NCBI GenBank assembly: GCA_900100475.1
Contig: FMTU01000022.1
Coordinates: forward strand, 1-35,242
Source: Sphingobium faniae
Lineage (GTDB): Bacteria; Pseudomonadota; Alphaproteobacteria; Sphingomonadales; Sphingomonadaceae
Reading direction: 5' to 3'
DNA: 35,242 bases
Shown piece by piece: positions 31,101-35,242 of the stretch. The notes below the pieces were generated by a model. It was not told the origin of the DNA. It did not search any database and saw nothing but the letters and a program-made list of their open reading frames with translations. The translations under genes were made by a program, and so were the position numbers. Numbering within the stretch: position 1 is the first letter of the stretch; every line of letters begins with the position of its first letter.

Positions 31101-32995
31101 GGCGCGCCGGCTCCCGCGAAGTCGAGTGTCAGCTTGCCGCCATTGATCGTCGTGGCGCCGCTATAGCTGTTGGCGCCGGTCAGGGTGAGCGTGCCCGCGC
31201 CGCTTTTGGTCAGGCCGCCGGTTCCGGTGATGCCGCCGGCGTAGCTTTGCGCCGTGGCCGCCTTGACGGTCAGCGTCGCGCTGCCCAGCGCAATCGTCCC
31301 GCCTGTCCCGCCGATCATGGGAGCCGTCAGGTCGATGCTGTTGAGGTCGAGCGTGCCGCCATTGATCGTGAAGCCGGTCGCATTCCCGAAGGCGGAGGCA
31401 TGGCCGGCACGCAAGGTACCGCTGTTGACGGTGGCCATGCCTGTATGCGTATTCGCGCCGCTCAGCAGCCAGGTTCCCGAACCGGCGCTGATCAGATTGC
31501 CGTTGCCGGAGATGATGCCCGAAAAGCTGTTGACGCCCGAAAAACTGCCGCCAAGGGTCAGATTATCGGGATTGGGGTTGCCCGGATTAAAGGTCAGATC
31601 ACCGCTCAGGTCGAGAGCGCCAGTTCCATCATTCAGGATATTGCTGGCGGCGTTTGCCGTCCATGTCCGATTGCTGGCCGATCCCGTGCCGGTGTAACTC
31701 ACCGTTCCGGCGTTCATGTTGATATTGGTGCCGGCGCCTAGTGAGCTGACGCTGCCGATATCGGCCAGCGTCGAGACTTTCACTAACCCACCGATCGAGG
31801 CCGTTCCAGTGAAGCTGTTCGCGTCCCCCAAAGTAACCGTCTGGCCATTGGTTACGTTGAAAACGAAACTGCCGCCGCTCAGAGTGCCCAGAAGGTTGAT
31901 ATCGGCTGAAGTGGCAAAGAAACTTCCGTTTGCGGAGATGTCGATATCTCCGGTGAGCGTCAGGGCGCCGGAGCCTTCGTTGCGAATGTTCGCACCGTTT
32001 CCGTTGATATCCCAGTTGCGGTTCGAGATGTCGCCATCGCCGATATAGATGATGCTGTCGGAATACTGGCTCTGCTGGTTGAAGACGATCGTGCCGTCGG
32101 CAACCGTGGTCGGCGCCCCCAGCGAACTTGCCACGCCGAGATCGGCGATCGAGGAGAAATAGGCGAGGCAGACACCATTGCATCCACTGAAGATCGTTGC
32201 GCCAGTATAGCTGTTGGCATCGTTCGACAGGCGAACAATGCTGGCCGCGTTGTTGGAGGGGGCGACGCTCACCCTGCCGTTGCCGCTGATCAGCGCCGAG
32301 CCGATGCCGGCGCCGGACACGGTCAGGGTTCCGCCGTCTCCGATCGCGATGGATCGCGCCGTTCCGGCGCCATCTATCCGGAGTGTGACGCTGGAGCCCG
32401 CCGCTGTCGTGACGGTGTTCGTCGCCGCACCAAGGCCTGCATCCGTTGCTGCGTAGAGAGAACCGCCGAGAAGAGAGATGCTGCCGCTGAATGTATTTGT
32501 GCCATAGAGTTGTAGCGTCCCGCCGCCCATCTTGGTGAGACCGGACGTGCCGGCGACGATCGAGTTGATCCGGGTCGTTCCGGTGGCGACGGAGATTGTC
32601 GGCGCGGTTCCGCCGAGAGTCAGCGTGTTTCCGGTGAGTATATAGCCGTTCGTGTTGAAGGTCAGGTTATGGGCCGTGATCGGCGAGGCCAGGGTGACGG
32701 TCCCGGCGGTGCCCCCGAAAACCCCGTCGTCAAGCGCACTATTGTCCCAAGGGGCAACATAAGGGCCGCTGACGCCATCGCCACTGGGGCTCCAGTTGAG
32801 ATTGCCGAGGTCCCAGGTCCCAGTCCCGCCGGTCCCGACACCGGTGCCGTTGGCATCCCAGTGACGCTCCTCTGCGTGAGCGGACATGGGAATTCCCGTG
32901 GCAAGGACCGCAACAAGCGAAGCGCTGCAAAGAAGGGTACGCGGAACGATCCGGGATGCGTGACGACGCTTGCCTGACCTGCCGGTTCCAACCAT
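19124..32995 (-). CDS. Giant type V autotransporter with beta-strand repeats (4623 aa)
   Basis: A secreted surface protein of the classical autotransporter type. A signal peptide (twin basic start, LLCSASLVAVLATGIPMSAHA) ends before EERHW. The passenger is one long right-handed beta-helix built from about 30 autotransporter-associated repeats of the form L-T/S-G-x-N-x-Y-x-G-x-T-x-I-x-x-G (for example LTGANSYTGGTTINAG). A larger 389-residue unit (FWDG ... GGDGLWQ ... GNDNWT ... GMQFA-x-DGY) is present four times, three in tandem. The last ~276 residues (bases 19124-19954) are the outer-membrane beta-barrel, ending in GFRVRF with the terminal Phe needed for assembly. ATG 32995 is chosen over an in-frame GTG at 33028 because GAGGGG precedes it and the signal peptide fits. 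Adhesion or biofilm is the usual role for such proteins; the ligand is unknown. The frame is unbroken across 13.9 kb. Confidence 0.95.
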   Translation of the reverse strand: MVGTGRSGKRRHASRIVPRTLLCSASLVAVLATGIPMSAHAEERHWDANGTGVGTGGTGTWDLGNLNWSPSGDGVSGPYVAPWDNSALDDGVFGGTAGTVTLASPITAHNLTFNTNGYILTGNTLTLGGTAPTISVATGTTRINSIVAGTSGLTKMGGGTLQLYGTNTFSGSISLLGGSLYAATDAGLGAATNTVTTAAGSSVTLRIDGAGTARSIAIGDGGTLTVSGAGIGSALISGNGRVSVAPSNNAASIVRLSNDANSYTGATIFSGCNGVCLAYFSSIADLGVASSLGAPTTVADGTIVFNQQSQYSDSIIYIGDGDISNRNWDINGNGANIRNEGSGALTLTGDIDISANGSFFATSADINLLGTLSGGSFVFNVTNGQTVTLGDANSFTGTASIGGLVKVSTLADIGSVSSLGAGTNINMNAGTVSYTGTGSASNRTWTANAASNILNDGTGALDLSGDLTFNPGNPNPDNLTLGGSFSGVNSFSGIISGNGNLISAGSGTWLLSGANTHTGMATVNSGTLRAGHASAFGNATGFTINGGTLDLNSIDLTAPMIGGTGGTIALGSATLTVKAATAQSYAGGITGTGGLTKSGAGTLTLTGANSYSGATTINGGKLTLDFAGAGAPDNNIISASSPLLLSGGSIEVRGANGETNGQSFNGLTVSAGSNTLRATSGTGGAVNVSLGAISRTGGLVNFVLPDAGAITTSNADGALGGWATINGSDYAKVLAGGVIAFDDTDYTSKDNAATWLTGEIISDTDGLPDTAYFGTVSGDVSLGGLRYTANAASTVTIGGGNTLGVDGTIIVAPSVGAANQTIAGGSLTGGAGGGTLGVQQNGAGFFTIGSTITDNMGATSFAKGGTGTVVLTGANSYTGSTTVTQGTLRTNNIGNGGVASGIGASSSDASNLVLEAGTLQYAGATTTTDRGFTLVNGGATRTIDIAGGTNLTFTGEVTSPDDAGFTKLNSGTLTLANAANTYSGVTTVNGGTLAVTTLANGGLASSIGMASSDPANIVLAGGTLDYLGGTTSSDRGITIGAGHGRIGVSDAGSVLTLTGTITSSGSGGLRKEGSGTLVLSGTNSYAGGTIVNAGTLRAGATNVFGGGAMEVAAGALLDLNNFNNAVSTLQGAGDIALGSGTLTVNSVGVFTGRISGTGGLTRAGASVFTLSGCNNSYTGATTITNGTALSVDCLANGGQLSSIGASTSNPDSLVFSNGILIYTGGSVTTDRGFTLASSVGAIRVDTDTTVLEFAGEIIGVGQLRKDGPGTLILSGVNNGTNSTRITGGILRAGSATAIGSGPLTLDNIAGVLLDLDGYDNDVAFFTGGGANGGTIDLGGATLTINAGSSLASANYAGVITGSGNLVKNGASTNIQQLSGCGNSYDGATVINGGTLAVACLGDGGAASSIGSSSADAGNLVLNGGTLRYLGAGDSTNRRFTLGSSATSKLEASGTGAIIFADMAALTFSSPNTAQTLTLGGTNSDNNILAPQITNNGTGITRLTKTDAGTWILTNPNSSYTGITTISGGVLGVDKLSDGGVASSIGASSSAAANLVIGNGSTLRYTGSGDTTNRLFTLSSGVTYIESSGTGAIVFTDTGPVTLANTNQARTIALGGTNTGNNTLAGSIGNAGTGISTLAKNDSGTWVLTGNHSYTGSTNVNGGMLFIGGGGTTGSVASGTVNNFGTLGFDRSDALTYAGAIVGTGSVLQQGAGTTILTGTSSYSGGTTISAGTLQLGNGGASGSIIGDVVNDGTLTFSRSNSYAFDGIISGNGIVSQIGTGTTVLTGINSYTGGTLIDAGTLQISADANLGAASGDVTFDGGTLHTTASLVSGRDMALTGAGTILTDAGTTFNLSGLISGAGAFTKSGAGTLVLTADNTYTGSTTISAGTLQLGDGGASGWIEGDVANNGTLIFDRSDNKTFAGLVSGSGGLIQNGSGIITLTADNSYGGATVLNAGTLRINGDQSAATGLTTVHNGATLGGSGIVGGSVLVDNGGTLAPGNSPGTLTIAGNLSLSSASILDFEFGEANVVGGPLNDLIEVGGNLVLDGTINVTVPTGGSFGGGIYRVFNYGGTLTDNGLDLGAMPAGSSVAVQTSVAGQVNLVNATGLELSFWDGGVGPKINGVVDGGAGTWHLGGTDNNWTDADGGINAAYADGSFAIFAGAGDIVTVDNGDGAVTASGMQFASDGYTITGDALTLTDPQSVIRVGDGTAAGAGFTTIISAELTGTAQLAKTDLGTLVLTGTNSYAGGTLIEAGTLQIGDGGATGSIFGDVDNDGTLAFNRSDDVTFAGVVSGGGDLVKQGGGVLTLTGANSYAGGTTIDAGTLRISSDANLGAATGGITFNGGTLNTTADITSSRDVVLAGGGTFQTGATTTFTLGGTISGAGSLTKTDLGLLILTGTNDYTGGTTITSGRLQLGDGGTTGSITGDVTNNATLIFNRSNAMTFAGAITGTGVVEQVGSGTTTLTGTSGYTGQTRVNNGELRVEGSGKIIGTSTFRIADVAAQSATMTVTGPDAEVVSTGTSIVGVSGTGILNIENGGSVLSAALGLGTSVNGNGTVNVRGAGSSLGTTDTAQILTIGVVGTGTLNVLDGGTVQAASSARIGTLGSAQGTVTVSGVGSRLETATGLTLAYGASTTGVLTIADDGEVVIGSGTLTMGPGNSTLNIGGAEGEAATGAGTLAAANVVTSANGRINFNHTDAAYTFASLISGAGVVNQNGPGTTILTGVNSYTGGTTINAGTLQISADANLGDAAGTLTFDGGRLQTTADLASSRTVALAGAGTILTDAATTFDLSGLISGAGALTKAGTGTLILTADNDYTGGTTITDGVLQLGDGGTSGSILGDVTNDGTLVFDRSDDVNFAGLISGSGDLVKQGAGILTLTADNAYIGGTTITAGTLQLGNGGTSGWILGDVANDGILAFNRSDDMAFAGLISGTGGVEQNGSGIVTLTGANSYAGATDVNAGTLLVNGDQSLATGLTSVASGAVLGGAGIGGGDVNVAAGGSINPGLADATPGVLTINGGLSLAGGATLNFDFGQANTVGGAFNDLIAVGGDLVLGGTLNVDTSAGGTFGPGIYRVINYDGTLSGPGLAIGSIPSGTDFYVQTSVANQVNLINTSGLALRFWDGAAGARNDGVITGGDGIWQNVTGNDNWTLDDGLINAPFLDSAFAVFQGMGGTVTVDDSLGAINVAGMQFAVDGYTVEGGRIDLAGPQAIIRVGDGTIAGTGYTATISSELAGSAQLAKTDAGTLILTGTNNYTGGTALGGGVLQIAADANLGDAAGGLDFDGGTLQTTADILSGRDVTLTGAGMILTDAGTALALSGALSGAGSLGKSGSGTLVLSGTGGNSGGMNIGAGTVFVNGDYAASTGLTDVASGASLGGTGILGGNVSIADGGTLTPGAGAVGTLTIGGNLTLASGSLLEFEFGEANVAGGALNDLVEVGGDLVLDGSINVTVPTGGSFDAGIYRVFNYGGALTDNGLDIGLMPAGGDVSVQTSIEGQVNLVNSAGLTLNFWDGAAGPRNNSVVNGGDGLWQDSTGNDNWTDATGTVNAPYTNGAFAIFAGTSGIVDVDNSLGAVMASGMQFATDGYTITGDSLTLVGPASVIRVGDASMAGAGYTATITAELTGGSQLVKTDAGTLVLSGANSYTGGTAINGGTLTIASDANLGDIGGGLSFDGGTLHTTAGMASGRAVDLIGAGAIRADGGTMLTLNGLVTGAGSFAKSGAGTLVLTADNSYTGATAVDAGTLFVNGDQSAATGLASVASGAMLGGNGTIGGNVILADGATLAPGAGAVGTLTIGGNLTLASGSLLDFEFGQANAVGGALNDLVEVGGNLTLDGTINVAVPAGGAFDAGIYRVFNYGGMLIDNGLALGTMPVGSNTIVQTSVAGQVNLVNSAGLTLNFWDGTAGIRNNGAIEGGDGLWQNSAGDDNWTEATGAVNAAYADGTFAIFSGTGGNVTVDNSLGGVTAAGMQFAVDGYVIGGDDLTLAGARSIVRVGDGTAAGADMTAAIAAALTGGVQLVKTDAGTLVLSGANSYTGGTAIEGGTLAVSADTNLGDVAGNVMLDGGTLRTTADLASGRFIAFTGDGTILTDEDTTFTLNGALSGTGLLTKAGAGTLVLTGNNDGYAAGGLVAGGTFAVDGRFGGIADVASGGRLEGNGSVAGIVNAGVVAPGRGIGTLTVAGDYVGAGGTLEIETVLGGDSSATDRLVIGGGTSGTTLVTVINRDGLGGQTAEGIKIIDIAGASNGSFALNGDYVFQGEQAVIAGAYGYRLYKNGVADPQDGDWYLRSSLLNAPEEPGEPDTTQPLYQPGVPVYEGYTQTLQALNGLPTLQQRVGNRSWAKVAMPSDMGIWGRIDASRHRPKALFSTSGTDQNIDSWQMQMGLDAVLSQRDDGATLIGGLTAHYGKADAGITSIFGNGKIDTQGYGLGATLTWYGPEGFYADAQAKVSWFDSDLTSGTLGALIKGNDGKGEAFSFESGKRSPIGNKLTLTPQIQMTYAHVGFDRFVDPAGAEISTARGDSLKTRWGLSIDHQNNWDSAGETRRSHVYGLVNLSYEWLDGAQVDVSGTPVASRNRRLWGELGIGGSYSWGNGKYMLYTEISGDTPIADFGEGYSLKGTAGFRVRF
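20622..24131 (-). repeat. Three tandem super-repeats of about 1167 bases inside the autotransporter
   Basis: Units run roughly 22959-24131, 21792-22958 and 20622-21791. Several landmarks recur at exactly 1167 bases: the FWDG codons (antisense CCCAG at 21289, 22456, 23623 blocks), GTTGA of the YRV-NY segment (21425, 22592, 23759) and GTGTAG of the NSYTGG segment (20892, 22059, 23226). The first unit in protein order has a six-base insertion. A related partial unit lies at about 26260-27160, offset by 3030 bases from the first unit. Confidence 0.85.
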
Positions 32996-33068
32996 GAAAT
33001 TTACCCCTCGTTCGGATTTCGCGCGCACAGTTATCCGGAGCGCCTAGCACCATCAGACAGTCGTTCCT

Positions 33069-33096
33069 ACATCATAATGATGTAAAATATTATGAT
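33069..33096. promoter_or_regulatory. AT-rich overlapping inverted repeats between autotransporter and sulfotransferase genes
   Basis: ACATCA/TGATGT with a three-base centre (33069-33083) overlaps ATCATAAT/ATTATGAT with a ten-base centre (33071-33078 and 33089-33096). It sits in the spacer between two divergent genes (32995 and 33232) in an otherwise GC-rich region. This is a likely regulator site or promoter core; the factor is unknown. Confidence 0.5.
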
Positions 33097-33231
33097 TTGG
33101 TTAAAGCTGGCGGATCGGAAGGGGTTTATCCGTCATCATTCACACGCATATGATGCATGGCAGAATATCCTTGATCGACAATCCCATAGGCGCGAGGTGA
33201 TGCCATCCAAGCGAATAGCCCTGTTGATCCG

Positions 33232-34767
33232 ATGCGCTTCCTGGAAGCCGGAGACCTGTCGCGGGCCGAAGCGCTCGTCCGTGCACATCTGGCGAGAGCA
33301 CCGCATAATTCGGATGCCTTGCGCCTGCTTTCCGCGATAGCGGCCGCAACCGGCCACTTCGCCGAGGCCGAGCGATTGCTACGGCAAACCGCCGCCGGAC
33401 GCCGGGAACTTATTGGCGCCTATACGGACCAGTCATCACTGCTGTGTCGAATTGGCCGGGCCGATGATGCCATCACGCTTCTCGACCGGATGATCGTCGC
33501 AGATCCGGAGAGCATCTGGCCGCTATCGATCAAATCAGGTGTTCTGTCCGCCGAACGCCGTACCGGGGAAGTGCTTAAGATCCATCGGGAACTTGTAGAG
33601 CGAGCACCCAATGCCACTGTGCTGTGGATGAATTATGCGAACAGCCTGAGCGCTGTGGGACAAACCGACGAAGCGATTGCCGCCTATCGCCGGTCGCTGC
33701 AACTGGATCCCGCCAACGGCGCCGCATGGTGGGGGCTTGCCAATTTGCGCACCATCCTGCTGGACGATGACGATGTTGAGGCGATGGAACGGATATTGCC
33801 GCAGATCGGCGATCCGTTCCAGAAGATCCAGATCCAGTTCGCGCTCGGCAAGGCGTGCGGCGATCAGGGCCGGTTTGAACAATCCTTCGGCTATTATCGG
33901 CAAGCAAATGCCCTGCGTGGAACGGTTGTTCCCTATGATCCGCAAGCGATCCGGGAAACCGTGCTGGCGCACGAGGAGATCCTGACCCCATCGGTCTTCG
34001 CCGAACGCCGAGGTTATGGACACGATTCCGATGAGGCGATCTTCATCATCGGCATGCCGCGTTCGGGTTCCACGCTGGTCGAGCAGATACTTGCCAGTCA
34101 TCCGATGGTGGAAGGGGCCGGCGAGCTGTTCGAGCTTCAGGAGATTGCGGCAGCGCTTCCCGGCAACGACCCGTCAGGAAAATCTCTGCCCAATGTGCTT
34201 TTTCGGCTCATGCCGAACGACAGGAAGGTGCTGGGGCAACGCTATCTGGATGCCACGCGGCGGCACAGAAGGAGCGGCCTCCGCTACTTCACGGACAAGA
34301 TGCCGGCGAACTGGCGATTTGCCCCGCTTATTCATCTGATCCTGCCCAACGCCAAAATCGTGGATGTCAGGCGGGAGCCGCTTTCCTGCTGCGTTTCGAC
34401 CTTTTTGACCTATTTCAACCGTGAAAGTCGTTTGCCGACCGACCTGTATGACCTCGGCTGCTACTATAATGACTACAGGCGGATGATGGACTATATGGAT
34501 ACGGTGCTGCCTGCGCGCGTGCATCGGGTGCACTATGAAAAGCTGGTGGAAAGTCCCGAGGCGGAAGTGCGCCGCCTTTTGGACTATCTTGGCCTGGACT
34601 TCGATCCGTGCTGCCTGCGCTTTTACGAGAATCCGCGGGCCGTTCACACGCCAAGTGCCCAACAGGTTCGAACCCCGATCAACAGGTCTGGTCTGGATCG
34701 CTGGCGCAATTATGAACCGTGGCTGTCTCCCCTTGCAATGAGTCTCAATGGATCTGCCAGAAAGTGA
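33232..34767 (+). CDS. TPR-repeat sulfotransferase family protein (511 aa)
   Basis: Residues 1-230 are tetratricopeptide repeats (for example LSRAEALVRAHLARAPHNSDALRLL, ATVLWMNYANSLSAVGQTDEAIAAYRRSLQLDP). Residues about 268-500 are a sulfotransferase domain: the 5'-phosphosulfate loop is IFIIGMPRSGSTLVEQIL (270-287), and the 3'-phosphate site is VDVRREPLSCCVSTFL (377-392, with R380/R381 and S389). It should move a sulfuryl group from PAPS to an acceptor, with the TPR part binding a protein partner. Being divergent from the autotransporter and near SapC, it may sulfate a surface protein or glycan; this is an inference. ATG 33232 is the only start in its frame after a TAG at 33187. There is no clear ribosome site and no signal peptide. 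Confidence 0.9.
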   Translation: MRFLEAGDLSRAEALVRAHLARAPHNSDALRLLSAIAAATGHFAEAERLLRQTAAGRRELIGAYTDQSSLLCRIGRADDAITLLDRMIVADPESIWPLSIKSGVLSAERRTGEVLKIHRELVERAPNATVLWMNYANSLSAVGQTDEAIAAYRRSLQLDPANGAAWWGLANLRTILLDDDDVEAMERILPQIGDPFQKIQIQFALGKACGDQGRFEQSFGYYRQANALRGTVVPYDPQAIRETVLAHEEILTPSVFAERRGYGHDSDEAIFIIGMPRSGSTLVEQILASHPMVEGAGELFELQEIAAALPGNDPSGKSLPNVLFRLMPNDRKVLGQRYLDATRRHRRSGLRYFTDKMPANWRFAPLIHLILPNAKIVDVRREPLSCCVSTFLTYFNRESRLPTDLYDLGCYYNDYRRMMDYMDTVLPARVHRVHYEKLVESPEAEVRRLLDYLGLDFDPCCLRFYENPRAVHTPSAQQVRTPINRSGLDRWRNYEPWLSPLAMSLNGSARK

Positions 34768-34792
34768 GCGTTGAAACCGCAGCACGCCAACA

Positions 34793-34809
34793 TTTCACAC
34801 GATGTGAAA
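34793..34809. terminator. Short inverted repeat after the sulfotransferase gene
   Basis: TTTCACA and TGTGAAA are perfect seven-base arms with a three-base centre, 25 bases after the stop codon. There is no T-run after it, so it could be a weak terminator or a regulator site. The rest of the spacer to 34952 holds a direct repeat GCGCGACAATC at 34903-34913 and 34926-34936. Confidence 0.3.
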
Positions 34810-34936
34810 ACCGTCACTTCAGCGGCTCGGAATAACCTGAGTGGGGTACAGCTTGCGCGATACGGCAGATCTCCAAATCCGCCTCTGATGGGATGCCTTG
34901 CTGCGCGACAATCAAGGTGAGAACAGCGCGACAATC

Positions 34937-35242
34937 TAAGGCGTGTGGACATTTAGCGCATAGCGATCTTCAGGGCCGCAAGGTTGATCATGGCGCGGTA
35001 GCTCTGATCAGTTTTCTCGTATCGGGTAGCGATGCGCCGGAATGTTTTGAGGCTACAGAAGAAGTTCTCGACGAGGTGCCTCCAGCGATAGGCATGGAAG
35101 TCGCAGTCGATTTTTTGCTTCCGGTTCGATTTGGGAGGGATCACCACTACAGCGCCCCTTTCGTTCAGTTCGGTACGCAACCAATCAGCGTCGAACGCCT
35201 TGTCGCCGAGGAACATATCGAATTCGACGTCCTGGATCAGCG
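34937..35242 (-). mobile_element. IS5-family insertion sequence, right-hand part, runs off the window
   Basis: The transposase 3' end is close to the element end. The boundary near 34937-34942 (TAAGGCGTGTGGACATTTAG) is a guess from distance and from the change in sequence; the other terminal repeat is outside the window, so it cannot be confirmed. Confidence 0.5.
34953..35242 (-). CDS. IS5-family transposase, C-terminal part (gene starts beyond the window)
   Basis: The visible 96 residues contain the second half of the DDE catalytic domain: LGDKAFDADWLRTELNERG, with the second aspartate in GDKAFD, then IPPKSNRK and the acidic third residue in YRWRHLVENFFCSLKTFRRIATRYEK, the Y-x2-R-x3-E-x6-K signature of IS5/IS4-like enzymes. 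It moves its element by cut-and-paste. The frame stays open to the window edge (LIQDVEFD precedes MFLGDK). Whether the full copy is intact cannot be seen. Confidence 0.9.
   Translation of the reverse strand, partial: LIQDVEFDMFLGDKAFDADWLRTELNERGAVVVIPPKSNRKQKIDCDFHAYRWRHLVENFFCSLKTFRRIATRYEKTDQSYRAMINLAALKIAMR

Noticed and set aside
19124..32995. The short-period repeats as a CRISPR array or a minisatellite
   Set aside because: The repeats are coding, diverged in sequence and kept in frame; they match beta-strand repeats of autotransporters, not repeat-spacer structure.

Overview
The window looks like chromosome or large-plasmid DNA from a GC-rich alphaproteobacterium, most likely a sphingomonad (Sphingomonas, Sphingobium, Sphingopyxis or Novosphingobium type). 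This rests on base composition and on the SapC / repeat autotransporter / TPR-sulfotransferase neighbourhood. It is an inference; there is no rRNA or marker gene here.

Left part (1-18300) is a dense defence and accessory island. An intact tyrosine recombinase (497-1609), coupled to a GNAT acetyltransferase with an odd N-terminus, stands at the left edge. A broken, internally deleted relative of the same recombinase in the same orientation (17944-18254) stands at the right edge. Between them lie: a ParD/ParE toxin-antitoxin pair; a minus-strand three-gene operon of a membrane-anchored TerB-N/TerB/TerB-C protein, a BrxD-like (DUF2791) P-loop ATPase and an Lhr/BrxHI-like helicase; a minus-strand XRE-ImmA/IrrE regulator-protease with a PIN-domain gene; a divergent five-gene type III CBASS operon (CD-NTase, HORMA, TRIP13-like ATPase, a SLOG + TIR/deoxyribosyltransferase-like candidate effector, a DEDDh exonuclease); a class II Fic protein; and a DUF4143 ATPase. 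Two nearly identical symmetric sites (GTTTNTTGTAAAC) sit in the divergent promoter region between XRE-ImmA and CBASS, suggesting that this regulator controls both.

Right part (18300-34770) is a cell-surface locus. A giant gene of about 13.9 kb (minus strand) encodes a type V autotransporter of about 4600 residues with roughly 30 autotransporter-associated beta-strand repeats, a tandem array of 389-residue super-repeats and a C-terminal beta-barrel. A SapC-family gene lies 36 bases downstream of it, and a TPR-sulfotransferase gene diverges from its upstream side. The far right end carries the 3' part of an IS5-like transposase running off the window.

The best candidates for something new are: the TerB/BrxD/helicase trio without a methyltransferase; the CBASS unit with its two-domain effector and its apparent control by a metalloprotease-type repressor; and the arrangement of the whole island between an intact and a decayed recombinase.
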